A stretch of 64,000 bases of DNA from Streptomyces sp. F63 (GCF_018070345.1 NZ_JAGPXX010000004.1:1-64000), one strand, 5' to 3'. Positions 47,432 through 59,709 are shown, counted from the first letter of the stretch. Notes: generated by a model from the sequence alone, not told the origin. Numbers and translations: made by a program.

Positions 47432-48130
47432 TCATGCGGAGTTCTCCGTGGCCGCCGCCCCGGCCGGCACGGCGCGCGGCGGGGCCGCTCCGGCCACGGC
47501 GGGCACCGGCTGCCGGCGGGTGTGCAGCCACCAGTCGCGCAGGCCCCACAGGACGAGCACGAAGTAGATGAGGTAGACCAGGCCGGAGAACGGCAGTCCG
47601 CTGCCGAACGCCAGCGGGACGCCGACCACGTCGACCAGCATCCAGGCGAACCAGAACTCGACCAGCCCGCGGGCCTGGGCGACCATCGCGGCGAGGGTGC
47701 CGACGAAGATGTACGCGTCCGGCCAGGGGCTCCAGGACAGGGAGGGCACGGCGGTGAACAGCCCGCCGACAGCCAGGGTGCCGAGGGCCGTGCCGGCCGC
47801 CAGCAGGCCGCGCTCCCGCCCGGTGGCGAAGCGCACGGCGAGGGTGCCGTCCCCGGTCCGCCGCTTCCCGGTCCGCCACTGCCGCCAGCCCCACACGGCG
47901 ACGCCGATGACGAGCAGTTGCTTGCCGACTCCGCCGCTGAGCTGCGCGGAGGCGTAGGCGGCGACGAGGACGGCGCCGGAGAGGAGTTGGGCGGGCCAGG
48001 TCCACAGGGAGCGGCGCCAGCCGAGGGCGAGGGCGATCAGGCCCAGGGTGTTGCCCACCATGTCGGACCAGATGACGTCCTGCCCGAGGACGGTGAAGGC
48101 GTGGGTGTTCAGCCAGCCGAAGGCGCTCAT
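47432..48130 (-). CDS. ribM: PnuC-type riboflavin transporter RibM
   Basis: 232-residue membrane protein of the PnuC family with about seven helices. [28 protein letters not shown] starts it, [19 protein letters not shown] and [16 protein letters not shown] are the family core, and [32 protein letters not shown] is the substrate pore. In Streptomyces rib clusters this homologue imports or exports riboflavin by facilitated diffusion. Its start overlaps the ribE stop (ATGA). Confidence 0.92.
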   Translation of the reverse strand: MSAFGWLNTHAFTVLGQDVIWSDMVGNTLGLIALALGWRRSLWTWPAQLLSGAVLVAAYASAQLSGGVGKQLLVIGVAVWGWRQWRTGKRRTGDGTLAVRFATGRERGLLAAGTALGTLAVGGLFTAVPSLSWSPWPDAYIFVGTLAAMVAQARGLVEFWFAWMLVDVVGVPLAFGSGLPFSGLVYLIYFVLVLWGLRDWWLHTRRQPVPAVAGAAPPRAVPAGAAATENSA

Positions 48131-48792
48131 GCGGCGGCCTCCCCGGCGGCCTCCCCGGCGGCCGCGGCGGCGGCCCCGGCGGCGTGCGCGCCGGCGGGAG
48201 GGGCGCCCGCGCCGAGCAGCCGTTCGACGTACTTGGCCAGGACGTCGACCTCCAGGTTGACCGGGTCGCCGGCCTTCTTGATCCCCAGGGTGGTGAGGCC
48301 CAGGGTGGTCGGGATCAGGCTGACGGTGAAGTGGTCGTCCGCCGCGTCGACGACGGTGAGGCTGACGCCGTCGACCGTGATCGAGCCCTTCTCGACGACG
48401 TAGCGGGCCAGCCCGGGCGGCAGCGAGACCGTGACGATCTCCCAGTGCTCGCCCGGCTCGCGGCCGGTGATGATGCCGGTGCCGTCGACGTGTCCCTGGA
48501 CGAGGTGGCCGCCGAGGCGCCCGCCGAGCGCCATGGGGCGTTCGAGGTTGACGCGGCTGCCGGGGACGAGCGCGCCGAGACTGGAGCGCTTCAGGGTCTC
48601 GGCCATCACATCGGCGGTGAACTCGCCGCCGGCGGTGTCGACGACGGTCAGGCACACACCGTTGACGGCGATCGAGTCGCCGTGCTTGGCGTCCGCGGTG
48701 ACCAGCGGGCCGCGCAGCCGGAAGCGGGAGGAGTCCCCCAGGTCCTCGACGGCGGCGACCTCGCCCAGTTCTTCGACGATTCCTGTGAACAC
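48127..48792 (-). CDS. ribE: Riboflavin synthase
   Basis: 221-residue riboflavin synthase, dismutating two lumazines. Two lumazine-binding repeats: [11 protein letters not shown] with [19 protein letters not shown], and [19 protein letters not shown] with [29 protein letters not shown] joins them. The C-terminal 25 residues are an Ala/Gly tail. GTG start with AGGAGA; it begins one base after the ribD stop. Confidence 0.96.
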   Translation of the reverse strand: MFTGIVEELGEVAAVEDLGDSSRFRLRGPLVTADAKHGDSIAVNGVCLTVVDTAGGEFTADVMAETLKRSSLGALVPGSRVNLERPMALGGRLGGHLVQGHVDGTGIITGREPGEHWEIVTVSLPPGLARYVVEKGSITVDGVSLTVVDAADDHFTVSLIPTTLGLTTLGIKKAGDPVNLEVDVLAKYVERLLGAGAPPAGAHAAGAAAAAAGEAAGEAAA

Positions 48793-48793
48793 G

Positions 48794-49969
48794 TCAGTTC
48801 TCCTCGGAGGCGGAAGGGGCGGAGGCGGCGGGGGCGGTGTCCGGGGCGGGCCCCCTGGGAACAGCGGTGATCCGCAGATCCGGACCGCAGCGGTCGGCAC
48901 CGGTCACGTCCAGGCGCAACGCGTCGGCGATCGTGCCGATTCCGGCGTCCGCGAGAACGGCCGGTCCGGCGCCGAGCAGAGCCGGGGCCAGATAGCCGAC
49001 GACCTGATCGACGGCACGGGCGGCCACGAAGGCCCCGGCGAGGGTGGCCCCGCCCTCCAGCAGCACGGACCGCACCTCCCGCTCGTACAGGGTGCGGAGC
49101 AGCATCGGGATGGACAGGCCGCGGCCGCCGGGCGCGCGCGGCAGGCGCACCACGGGGGCGAGTCCCTCCAGGTGCGCGGCGTCGGCGTCCTCGGCGACGG
49201 CGACGAGGGTGGGCGCGCTGCCGTCCAGGATCCGGGCGCCGGGCCGGACGGCGGAGGCGTTGCTGTCGACGACGACGCGCAGCGGCTGGCGGAGCCCGGC
49301 GCCGAGGGTGTCGAGCAGCGCCGGGTGGCGGACGGCGAGCTGGGGGTCGTCGGCGCGGGCGGTGCCGGAGCCGACGATCACGGCGTCCGCCTCGGCGCGC
49401 AGCCGGTGGACGTCCGCGCGGGACTCGGGTGAGGAGATCCAGCGGCTGGTGCCGTCGGCGGCGGCGGTCCGGCCGTCGAGTGTCGCCGCGTACTTCCAGC
49501 GGACGAACGGCCGGCGGCGGCGTACGGAGGTGAGCCAGGCGAGGTTGACCTCTTCGGCCTCGTCCGCCAGCAGTCCGCCCTCGACGTCGATCCCGGCGGC
49601 GGTGAGGGTGGCGGCCCCGCCGGCGGCCGCGTCGTGCGGGTCGGCGACGGCGTAGACGACGCGGGCGATCCCGGCGTCGATCAGCGCGCGGCTGCAGGGG
49701 CCGGTGCGGCCGGTGTGGTCGCAGGGCTCCAGGGTGACGAGGGCGGTGCCGCCGCGGGCGCGTTCGCCGGCCGCGCGCAGGGCGTGGATCTCGGCGTGCG
49801 GGCCGCCGGCGCGCCGGTGGTATCCCTCACCGGCCACGTCCCCCGCGGCGTCGAGGATCACGCAGCCGACGACGGGATTGGGGCTGGTGGAGCCGGTGCC
49901 GCGGGCAGCGAGCGCGACGGCCCGCCGCATGGCGCGGGTCTCGGCCGTACGGGGCGCTTCGGGGGCCAC
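48794..49969 (-). CDS. ribD: Bifunctional pyrimidine deaminase/reductase
   Basis: 391-residue two-domain enzyme of riboflavin synthesis. N-terminal deaminase: SPNPVVGCVI, zinc site GGPHAEIHAL with TLEPCDHTGRTGPC. C-terminal reductase: RWKYAATLDGRTAAADGTSRWISS, ADAVIVGSGTARADDP, VVVDSNA and VRSVLLEGGATLAGAF. GTG at 49969 with AGGAGG five bases upstream decides the start. It is first in the operon, 155 bases after the FMN riboswitch. Confidence 0.96.
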   Translation of the reverse strand: MAPEAPRTAETRAMRRAVALAARGTGSTSPNPVVGCVILDAAGDVAGEGYHRRAGGPHAEIHALRAAGERARGGTALVTLEPCDHTGRTGPCSRALIDAGIARVVYAVADPHDAAAGGAATLTAAGIDVEGGLLADEAEEVNLAWLTSVRRRRPFVRWKYAATLDGRTAAADGTSRWISSPESRADVHRLRAEADAVIVGSGTARADDPQLAVRHPALLDTLGAGLRQPLRVVVDSNASAVRPGARILDGSAPTLVAVAEDADAAHLEGLAPVVRLPRAPGGRGLSIPMLLRTLYEREVRSVLLEGGATLAGAFVAARAVDQVVGYLAPALLGAGPAVLADAGIGTIADALRLDVTGADRCGPDLRITAVPRGPAPDTAPAASAPSASEEN

Positions 49970-50124
49970 CGGGTCCTCCTGCCTCTGCGGGCACGGACTC
50001 CGGGGCTGTCGACGAGGACAGAGGCGGACGTCACACGCGGGGCGGCGCGGATACGGCCGCACGGCTCACCCCGGACGGGGCGGACCGCGCCGCTGTACGA
50101 CGGCGCACCCGGTGCTCGGCCGCC

Positions 50125-50251
50125 GCGCACTGCCTCCCATCCGGACTTTAACCGTCGGTCCAGGAATCTCACCTGGTCAACCGGCCACTGGCAGTGGCCG
50201 GGTCGCGGACTTTAACCGCCGGTTCGGACTTTCACCGACCCCGGAGTGCGC
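50125..50251 (-). promoter_or_regulatory. FMN riboswitch (RFN element)
   Basis: The minus strand reads the conserved core GGTCGGTGAAAGTCCG, TTAAAGTCCGCGACCC, TGACCAGGTGAGATTCCTGG, ACCGACGGTTAAAGTCCG and GATGGGAGGCAGTGCGC. The closing stem P1 pairs 50125-50131 with 50245-50251 (GCGCACT/AGTGCGC). FMN binding turns down ribD and the downstream genes. The 155-base segment to ribD is the expression platform; the exact switch hairpin was not resolved. Confidence 0.97.
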
Positions 50252-50660
50252 TGACGTCACTGGTACACCCCCAGTCTGCCACGCGAGGGCGGCGGCGACC
50301 CGGGCGGGTCTTGTGTCCTCCCTCACAGCGCGCTCCCCGTGCGTCACGCTCCGCCGGGGCGGGCCGCGGCGGGCCCGGAGGCTGCGTAGGGTCGGCGACC
50401 GGCGGTGACCTGCGGAAACGGGACGGTGACCGACAGCGGGCGACGGGAACGGCGGCGCCGCCACCGCTCCTGTCGGGGACGGGCGGGACCGGAGCGGGGC
50501 ACCGGGGCCCGTCATGGCCGGATCCGGGCTTGCGGCCGGGCCGTGCGGGCTCGCCCGCCGCGGCACCGCACCGCCGGTAACGCGCGGGCTCCGCACCGGC
50601 GCCGCGTTCCGCGGCCGGGGCCGAAGCGGCGTCCCGGAGCCGCGTCCCGGAGCCGTGTTG
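50252..50660. other. Promoter region of the rib operon
   Basis: No gene. It lies between the FMN riboswitch and the 3' end of a small gene on the same strand. The rib promoter should lie at its low end, but no convincing -35/-10 pair was resolved in the GC-rich sequence. Confidence 0.3.
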
Positions 50661-50876
50661 TCAGAGCTGTCCCGGCCAGTCGTCCGGGCCGCCGCCCCGC
50701 CACTCGATCAGGGAGGGGTCGTCGAGGTGCACCTCGTCCGGGTCGAGCCCGGCGCGGCGCAGGAATTCGAGGAGATCCCGGGGGCCGGTCGCGGTGCCGG
50801 CGCGTTGGCCGCGGATCTCGACCCGTCGGCCGGTGCCGGCCGGCGGATGCACGAGGACAGGCGGCTTGTCGTTCAT
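50661..50876 (-). CDS. Small conserved protein
   Basis: 71-residue soluble protein: DKPPVLVHPPAGTGRRVEIRG then ATGPRDLLEFLRRAGLDPDEVHL and LIEWRGGGPDDWPGQL. The pattern is acidic, with a helix and a W-rich end. I do not recognise the family. ATG at 50876; a ribosome site (GGGG/GGCAGG) is plausible upstream. It is transcribed towards the rib operon. Confidence 0.6.
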   Translation of the reverse strand: MNDKPPVLVHPPAGTGRRVEIRGQRAGTATGPRDLLEFLRRAGLDPDEVHLDDPSLIEWRGGGPDDWPGQL

Positions 50877-51030
50877 GTGTTCCAGCCTGCCCCCGGCCCC
50901 GGCACCCCGCACATCGGTGACCGCCGTCACTCCGCGCACGGCCGTAACGCCCCCGGAGCACCCCCCGTAATATTGGCGGGATTTCATCGTCGCCGACCCC
51001 CGGCGACGGAGCGGACGGAGTGGAGTGGTC

Positions 51031-52491
51031 ATGGGCCTCGGCGTGGGCTGGAAACTGCACGGCGACGGGCGCGTGCCCGCCCCCGGTGCGGTCGTCGGGC
51101 CGGAGGAACGGCTGTCGTGGCCGCGGACGGCGGGGCTGGGCGCGCAGCATGTGGTGGCCATGTTCGGGGCGAGCTTCGTCGCGCCCGTGCTCATGGGTCT
51201 GGATCCGAATCTGGCCATCATGATGTCCGGCTTCGCCACCATGATCTTCCTGCTGGCGACGCGCGGCCGGGTGCCCAGCTACCTCGGCTGCAGCCTCTCC
51301 TTCGTCGGGGTGGCGGCGGCGATCAAGGCACAGGGCGGGGGGATCGCGACGATCACCGGGGCGATCCTGGTCGTCGGCGTCGCGCTGTTCCTCAGCGGGC
51401 TGGCCGTGCGGACGTTCGGGGCGCGCGTCATCCACGCGGCGATGCCGCCCGTCGTCACCGGCGCCGTCGTGATGCTGATCGGCTTCAACCTGGCCCCGGT
51501 GACCGCCTCCGTGTACTGGCCGCAGGACCAGTGGACCGCGCTGCTGACGATGCTGTTCACCGGGCTCGCCGTGGTCGTGCTGCGCGGTTTCTGGTCGCGG
51601 ATCGCGATCTTCCTCGGGCTCGTCTTCGGCTACGGCGTCTCCTGGTTGTCCGACCTCGGTCTCGGAAAGATCCACTCGGTCCAGGGCGGCACCGAGGCCG
51701 TGGACCACTGGCGGCTGGACCTCTCCGGCGTCGCCGACGCGGCCTGGTTCGGGCTGCCGTCCTTCCACGCCCCGCAGTTCGAGCTGTCGGCGATCCTGGT
51801 CGCCCTGCCCGTGGTGATCGCGCTGATCGCCGAGAACGCCGGCCATGTGAAGGCCGTCGGCGAGATGACCGGTGACCCGCTCGACGACGAGCTGGGCACC
51901 GCGATCGCGGCGGACGGCGCGGGCAGTGTCCTCTCCACGGCCGTCGGCGGCCCGGCCACCACGACCTACGCCGAGAACATCGGCGTGATGGCCGCCACCC
52001 GGGTCTACTCCACGGCCGCCTACTGGGCCGCGGCCCTCTTCGCCCTGCTCTTCGGCCTCTGCCCCAAATTCGGCGCGGTCGTGGCGGCGATCCCCGGGGG
52101 CGTGCTGGGCGGCATCACGGTCATCCTCTACGGCATGATCGGCCTGCTCGGCGCGCAGATCTGGGTGCACAACAAGGTGGACCTGCGCAATCCGCTGAAC
52201 CTGGTGCCGGTGGCCGCGGGCGTCGTCATCGGTGTCGGCGGGGTCAGCCTGCGGATCACGGACACCTTCGAGCTGAACGGCATCGCGCTCGGCACGATCG
52301 TGGTGCTCAGCGGCTACCACGTGCTGCGCGTCATGGCCCCGGCCCACCTGAAGGCGGAGGAGCCGCTGCTGGACGAGGGCACCACCTCCTACGACGACGC
52401 GGCCCGGGAGGAGCCGGACGGCACCGGCACGGACACCGGCAGGGACACCGGCGCGGGCACCGCCGCGGGCACCGGCACCGCCGGAAAGTGA
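51031..52491 (+). CDS. NCS2 uracil/xanthine permease (UraA/PyrP type)
   Basis: 486-residue membrane carrier with 12-14 helices, importing uracil or a related nucleobase with protons. Family blocks: LGAQHVVAMFGASFVAPVLMGL, IAENAGHVKAVGEMTGD (motif 2 region, carrying the E of transmembrane helix 8), GGPATTTYAENIGVMAATRVYS and FGAVVAAIPGGVLGGITVILYGM. ATG at 51031 with GGAG five bases upstream; a GTG six bases before is an alternative. The C-terminal tail is Gly/Thr-rich. Confidence 0.92.
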   Translation: MGLGVGWKLHGDGRVPAPGAVVGPEERLSWPRTAGLGAQHVVAMFGASFVAPVLMGLDPNLAIMMSGFATMIFLLATRGRVPSYLGCSLSFVGVAAAIKAQGGGIATITGAILVVGVALFLSGLAVRTFGARVIHAAMPPVVTGAVVMLIGFNLAPVTASVYWPQDQWTALLTMLFTGLAVVVLRGFWSRIAIFLGLVFGYGVSWLSDLGLGKIHSVQGGTEAVDHWRLDLSGVADAAWFGLPSFHAPQFELSAILVALPVVIALIAENAGHVKAVGEMTGDPLDDELGTAIAADGAGSVLSTAVGGPATTTYAENIGVMAATRVYSTAAYWAAALFALLFGLCPKFGAVVAAIPGGVLGGITVILYGMIGLLGAQIWVHNKVDLRNPLNLVPVAAGVVIGVGGVSLRITDTFELNGIALGTIVVLSGYHVLRVMAPAHLKAEEPLLDEGTTSYDDAAREEPDGTGTDTGRDTGAGTAAGTGTAGK

Positions 52492-52621
52492 CTCCGGCCC
52501 GCCGGGCGGGCCCGGGTACGTCCCGGCGCCGCCCGGCGGGAGCAGGTACGGCTCACGCGGCGGCCGGACCGACCACGGCGGCCGGGCCCCGGGGGGCCAC
52601 GAGCCCGCCGTCAACCGGGAG

Positions 52622-52650
52622 TTGACCGACGTGTACGCCACCGCTAGGCC
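52622..52650 (+). promoter_or_regulatory. Possible promoter of the DUF5995 gene
   Basis: TTGACC (52622-52627), a 17-base spacer and TAGGCC (52645-52650). The -35 box is good; the -10 lacks the final T. Confidence 0.4.
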
Positions 52651-52711
52651 GTTCCGGTCACAAACAGTGACACCACGGGACAGACGCACACGGAAATGTC
52701 ACCGTGCGTGC

Positions 52712-53398
52712 ATGACCACTACGGAACCACGGGCAGCGGCCGAGGTGCGGGACGCGATGGATCGGATGCGCGCCCTGGAGGCCGCGCTTCCCCGGCAGGA
52801 CGGTGTCGCCGTCTTCAACCGCGTCTATCTGTCGGTCACCGGGGAACTGGAGCGGCGGATCGCGGCGGGCCACTTCCGGGACCCGGCGCTGACCGCCGAG
52901 TTCACGGCGCGCTTCGCCCGCCGCTATCTGGCGGCGGTGGACGCCGATGGAGCCGGGCGCCGGGCGCCGGCCTGCTGGCGCCCGCTGTTCCAGCACCGCC
53001 GTCACCCGGGCGTGCTGCCGGTGCAGTTCGCCCTCGCCGGGGTCAACGCCCACGTCGGGCACGACCTGGCGCTGGCCGTCGTGGACACCTGCGCGGCCCG
53101 CGGCTGCGAACCGCGCGCCCTGCGGAGCGACTACGAGCGGGTGGACGACGTCCTCGTCGAGCTGGAGGAGCGGGTCCGGGAGGAGCTGATGCCCGGTCCG
53201 GACCTGCTGGACGTCGCCGATCCGCTGACGCATCTCACCGGTTCCTGGTGCCTGATCCGCGCCCGGGACGCCGCGTGGGCCGCGTCCCGGGTGCTGTGGG
53301 AGTTGCGCGGGGCGGAGGGGCTCCGCGAGGAGTTCCGGGAGCGGCTCGACACGGGGACCGGCATGGTCGGCCGCTTCCTCCTCACACCGCTGGGCTGA
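52712..53398 (+). CDS. DUF5995 family protein
   Basis: 228-residue protein of the DUF5995 family. The signature is LPRQDGVAVFNRVYLSVTGELERRIAAG, then RYLAAVDADGAGRRAPACWRPLF and HPGVLPVQFALAGVNAHVGHDLALAVVDT. The closing LTHLTGSWCLIRARDAAWAASRVLWELR is also typical. Conserved His residues (NAHVGHDL) suggest metal or heme binding, but no reaction is known for the family. ATG at 52712. Confidence 0.8.
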   Translation: MTTTEPRAAAEVRDAMDRMRALEAALPRQDGVAVFNRVYLSVTGELERRIAAGHFRDPALTAEFTARFARRYLAAVDADGAGRRAPACWRPLFQHRRHPGVLPVQFALAGVNAHVGHDLALAVVDTCAARGCEPRALRSDYERVDDVLVELEERVREELMPGPDLLDVADPLTHLTGSWCLIRARDAAWAASRVLWELRGAEGLREEFRERLDTGTGMVGRFLLTPLG

Positions 53399-53434
53399 CG
53401 GCACGGCGGCCGTGCCGTCAGCCCCCTGCTCCCC

Positions 53435-55156
53435 TCAGTCCTCCGGCAGTTCGACCGGCGCGATCGCGTCGTAGACGTCGCCCGGGCCCGGGTTGGCCGG
53501 GTCCGTCGTGCCGCCCAGATGGCGCATGACGCCCCAGACGGCGTTCAGCGCGGTCTGCACGGCGCCCTCGGCCCAGCCCGCCGTCCAGGAGACGTCGTCG
53601 CCCGCGAGGAACAGCCCCCGCCGGTCCTCCGGCAGCCGGTCCTGCACGAAGTGGGTGAACAGCCGGCGCTGGTAGCGGTAGTGGCCGGGCAGGTTCGCCT
53701 TGAACGCGCCCATGAAGTAGGGCTCGTCCTCCCAGGAGACGGTGACCGGGTTGCCGATGATGTGCCGCCGGATGTCGACACCCGGGTAGATCTCGCCGAG
53801 CGACTTGAGCATGACCTCCATCCGCTCGTTCGCGTCCAGCGGGAGCCATTTCAGGCTGTCGTCGCACCAGGTGTAGGAGAGGCAGATCACGGCGGGCCGG
53901 TCCGGGCCGTCGTCGAGCAGATACGTGCCCCGGGTCATCCGGTCGGTGAGCGTCATGCTCATCACGTCCCGCCCCGTCGGCTCGCCCTTGTCGTCGACGG
54001 CCTCGTCCCGCCAGAACGGCCGGTCGACGGGGACGAAGAGCTTGGAGGACTCCATGTAGTGGGTGCGCTCGATCGCCGTCCAGTGGTCGATCGGGAAGAG
54101 TGCGTCATCGCACTCGATCTTGGACAGCAGCATCCAGCTCTGCGCCGTGAAGACCGCGGCCCGGTAGGTGCGGATGTCGCCGCGTGCGTCGGTGACGGTG
54201 ACACGGTTGCCCGCCGTGCGGTGCAGCCGCGTGACGGCCGGGCGCGGCTCCCCGTCCGCGTGCAGCCCGGCCAGGGAGGTGCCGTGCGGCCAGTGGACGA
54301 GCTTCCCGGGCCGGTGCTCCCAGAGCCGCAGCGGCAGCTGCTGGCTGCCGCCGACGATGCCGCGGTGGTCGTCGTCCGCGCCGGTGTAGACGACGCGCAG
54401 GATCTCCAGGATGGAGTTGGGGAAGTCGGTGTCCCAGCCGCCGGTGCCGAAGCCCACCTGGCCGAAGATCTCCCGGTGCCGGAAGGACCGGAAGGCGTCG
54501 GAGTCGCAGAGGAAACCGTAGAAGGTCTGGTTGTCGAGCTTCTCCACCAGCCGGGACCAGATCTCGCGGATCACCGGGACGTCCCGCTCGCGCAGGGCGC
54601 GCTGCATGGCGGAGAAGTCGGCGCCCTCCTCCAGGCAGGCGTTCCAGGCGTTCATGACCTGGGTGTAGACCTCGGGGAGGTCGTCCAGGGTGCGGGCGTA
54701 GTGCGACTCGCCCTTGAGGTCCACGACCGTGGACGGAGTGGCGGGCGAGAGCGGGTTGGGAAAGGGGCGGGTCTCCAGCCCGACCAGGTCCACGTAGTGC
54801 TGGAAGGCGGTGGAGGACGGCGGGAAGCGCATGGCGCCCATCTCGGCGGTCAGGGACGGGTCGCAGCCCTCGAAGCCGACGGTGCGCAGCCGGCCGCCGA
54901 TCCGGTCGGCCTCGTAGACGACCGGCTTGAGGCCCATCTTCATCAGCTCGTAGGCGGTGACGATGCCGGAGAGGCCACCGCCGATGACGGCGACCTCGGT
55001 GCCGTGCTCGGTGGCGGGCACGGAGCCCAGCCCGGCCGGGTGGGCCAGGAAGTCGTCGTACGGATAGGGGAAGTCCGGGCCGAACATGGTGATGGGCGGC
55101 TCGGCCTGGGCCTCGGCGTGCTGCTCGTCGTGGACGGCGGTGGGCACGGACGTCAT
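53435..55156 (-). CDS. Flavin monoamine oxidase-type FAD enzyme
   Basis: 573-residue FAD-dependent amine or L-amino-acid oxidase. The N-terminal nucleotide fold is EVAVIGGGLSGIVTAYELMKMG, then YEADRIGGRLRTVGF. TAEMGAMRFPPSSTAF is the substrate/FAD region, and LFLAGDDVSWTAGWAEGAVQTALNAVWGVM the conserved C-terminal FAD block with the W-x-x-G-W type aromatic cage. No signal peptide. AGGAGA nine bases before the ATG at 55156. A carbon-nitrogen hydrolase and an Lrp regulator lie upstream. Substrate probably an amine or amino acid. Confidence 0.9.
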   Translation of the reverse strand: MTSVPTAVHDEQHAEAQAEPPITMFGPDFPYPYDDFLAHPAGLGSVPATEHGTEVAVIGGGLSGIVTAYELMKMGLKPVVYEADRIGGRLRTVGFEGCDPSLTAEMGAMRFPPSSTAFQHYVDLVGLETRPFPNPLSPATPSTVVDLKGESHYARTLDDLPEVYTQVMNAWNACLEEGADFSAMQRALRERDVPVIREIWSRLVEKLDNQTFYGFLCDSDAFRSFRHREIFGQVGFGTGGWDTDFPNSILEILRVVYTGADDDHRGIVGGSQQLPLRLWEHRPGKLVHWPHGTSLAGLHADGEPRPAVTRLHRTAGNRVTVTDARGDIRTYRAAVFTAQSWMLLSKIECDDALFPIDHWTAIERTHYMESSKLFVPVDRPFWRDEAVDDKGEPTGRDVMSMTLTDRMTRGTYLLDDGPDRPAVICLSYTWCDDSLKWLPLDANERMEVMLKSLGEIYPGVDIRRHIIGNPVTVSWEDEPYFMGAFKANLPGHYRYQRRLFTHFVQDRLPEDRRGLFLAGDDVSWTAGWAEGAVQTALNAVWGVMRHLGGTTDPANPGPGDVYDAIAPVELPED

Positions 55157-55188
55157 CGGCTGGGGTCTCCTGGAGGTGCGGTACGGCG

Positions 55189-55258
55189 GGTGCGGGTGCG
55201 GGTGGTGGTGCGGGTGGTGGTGCGGGTGGCCGGGTGGTGCGGGTGGTGCGGGTGGCCG
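55189..55258. repeat. GGTGCGGGTG-type tandem repeat
   Basis: Several copies of GGTGCGGGTG and GGTGGTGCGGGTG lie between the nitrilase stop and the oxidase start, with period near 10-13. It does not disrupt either gene. Probably slippage-derived. Confidence 0.7.
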
Positions 55259-55290
55259 GATGCGGCCGGCCGGGCGCGGGCGGCGGTCCG

Positions 55291-56094
55291 TCAGCCCGCG
55301 GTGAGCGGGCCGTAGAGCTCGGGGCGCCGGTCGCGCAGGTAGGGAGTGGCCGCGCGGGCGCGGTCGAGCAGGTCCCGGTCGACGTCGGCGATGAGCAGGT
55401 CTTCGGCGGTCCCGGCGCGGACGGGGACGGTGCCGTCGGGGGCCGCGAGGCAGCTGAGCCCCGTGAAGTCGAACTCCCCTTCGGATCCGCAGCGGTTGAC
55501 GTAGGCGATGTGGAGCTGGCTCTCCCAGGCGCGCGCCGGGACGAGCGTCCGCGCCACGACCTCGTACGGACGCATCAGCGCGGTCGGCACGAGCAGCAGT
55601 TCGGTGCCGGCCAGGGCGTGCGCGCGCACGGCCTCCGGGAACTCGACGTCGTAGCAGATCAGCAGGCCGAGCCGGGTGCCGTCCAGCTCGGCCTGGACGA
55701 CCGGCTCACCGCCCGGGGTGAACTGGGCGGTCTCGAACTCCCCGTAGAGGTGGGTCTTGCGGTAGCCGGCGAGCGGGGTGCCGTCGGGACCGGTCAGCCG
55801 CACGGAGTTGTAGAGGGCGTCGCCGTCCCGCTCCGGGTAGCCGAGGCCGATGGCGAGCCGGTGTTCAGCGGCGATCCGGGCGACCCGCCCGGCGGACGGC
55901 CCGTCGGCGGGCTCGGCCAGCGCGGGCAGCCGGCCGCCGACGGCATACCCGGTCAGGAACAGCTCGGAAGTCAGCAGCAGCCGGGCGCCGGAGGCGGCGG
56001 CGCGGCCCGCCGCCTCCTCGAGAAGCCGCAGGTTGTGGGCCACATCGCCGGGGCGTCCGGAGCTCTGGAGCAGGGCGGTGCGCAACGGCGGCAT
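55291..56094 (-). CDS. Carbon-nitrogen hydrolase (nitrilase superfamily)
   Basis: 267-residue amidase-type enzyme. The catalytic triad is visible: Glu in LLLTSELFLTGY, Lys in AGYRKTHLYGEFE and Cys in LLICYDVEFPEAVRAHAL. AYVNRCGSEGEFDFTGLSCLAAPDG is the aliphatic-amidase-like end. It could hydrolyse the amide or nitrile next to the amine oxidase product. It is upstream of the oxidase on the same strand. ATG with GAGGA just before. Confidence 0.9.
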   Translation of the reverse strand: MPPLRTALLQSSGRPGDVAHNLRLLEEAAGRAAASGARLLLTSELFLTGYAVGGRLPALAEPADGPSAGRVARIAAEHRLAIGLGYPERDGDALYNSVRLTGPDGTPLAGYRKTHLYGEFETAQFTPGGEPVVQAELDGTRLGLLICYDVEFPEAVRAHALAGTELLLVPTALMRPYEVVARTLVPARAWESQLHIAYVNRCGSEGEFDFTGLSCLAAPDGTVPVRAGTAEDLLIADVDRDLLDRARAATPYLRDRRPELYGPLTAG

Positions 56095-56190
56095 GGAGAT
56101 CCTCGGGGGTACGAAACGGGCGATGAGGGGACGGAAAGACGGTACGGTCGCCCGATCCGGCGGGACAAGCCGCTTCCGTTGCCGCCCGCA

Positions 56191-56247
56191 GGCGATTCAT
56201 TGCGCCCGCTGGGTCCGGTGCGGCGATTCGTTGCGCGATGGGGTCCG
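56191..56247. promoter_or_regulatory. 31-bp direct repeat, candidate Lrp binding sites
   Basis: GGCGATTC(A/G)TTGCGC followed by GGGTCCG occurs at 56191-56217 and 56222-56247, spaced 31 bp, three helical turns. It lies 100-150 bases upstream of the nitrilase start and between it and the Lrp gene. Phased sites are typical for Lrp-family octamers. Confidence 0.55.
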
Positions 56248-56297
56248 CACCCCGCCGGCGCCCGCCGGGTCCCCTCCCCGCTGCCGCGCCCCTCGGG

Positions 56298-56753
56298 CTA
56301 CCGGGGTGCCCCGGAGCCGTAGCGCCGCAGCAGCGGGGAGAGCACCAGGACGGACTTGGTGCGCTCCACATAGGGCTCGCCCGCGATCTGCTCCAGCACC
56401 CGTTCGAAATGCCGCATGTCGGCGGCGAAGATCTGCGCGATGGCGTCCGCGTCTCCGGTCACGGTGGACGCGGACACCACCTCCGGGTAGCGCGAGAGGC
56501 CGCGGCGGATCGCCTCCGGGGTGGTGTGGCGCCGGCAGTAGATCTCGATGAACCCCTCGGTGGCCCAGCCGAGCGCCGCCGGGTCCACCCGTACGGTGAA
56601 CCCGGTGATCGCCCCCTCGGCCCGCAGCCGGTCCACCCGGCGCTTGACGGCCGGGGCGGAGAGGCCGACCTCCGCGCCGATGTCGGCGTAGGAGCGGCGG
56701 GCGTCCTCGGCGAGGGCGTGGACGATGCGTTCGTCGAGCTCGTTCAGTCGCAC
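56298..56753 (-). CDS. Lrp/AsnC-family regulator
   Basis: 151-residue Lrp/AsnC regulator. The helix-turn-helix reads LDERIVHALAEDARRSYADIGAEVGLSAPAVKRRVDRLRAEGAI. The RAM ligand domain shows FVRVDPAALGWATEGFIE, VSASTVTGDADAIAQIFAADM and a conserved LVLSPL. GTG at 56753 is supported by homology; the ribosome site is weak. It probably senses an amino acid or amine and regulates the nitrilase-oxidase pair through the phased repeats. Confidence 0.9.
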   Translation of the reverse strand: MRLNELDERIVHALAEDARRSYADIGAEVGLSAPAVKRRVDRLRAEGAITGFTVRVDPAALGWATEGFIEIYCRRHTTPEAIRRGLSRYPEVVSASTVTGDADAIAQIFAADMRHFERVLEQIAGEPYVERTKSVLVLSPLLRRYGSGAPR

Positions 56754-56954
56754 TGCGGATGGATCACTTCTCTGTGCGGAGGGGCTGCGCGCGGCACCGC
56801 CGGCGGGGCGGGCGCCGGACGGCGGTCGCCACAGCCGCAGTACAGCACAGTCCGCCCCTCCCCTGCCGACGGGGAGCGCGGCGGAGCGCCCGCTCCGGGC
56901 CCCGGGGGCGCCGTGCCCGTACGACACCCCGCGCCGCGCCGCCGCCTGCGGCCG

Positions 56955-59709
<2,755 letters not shown>

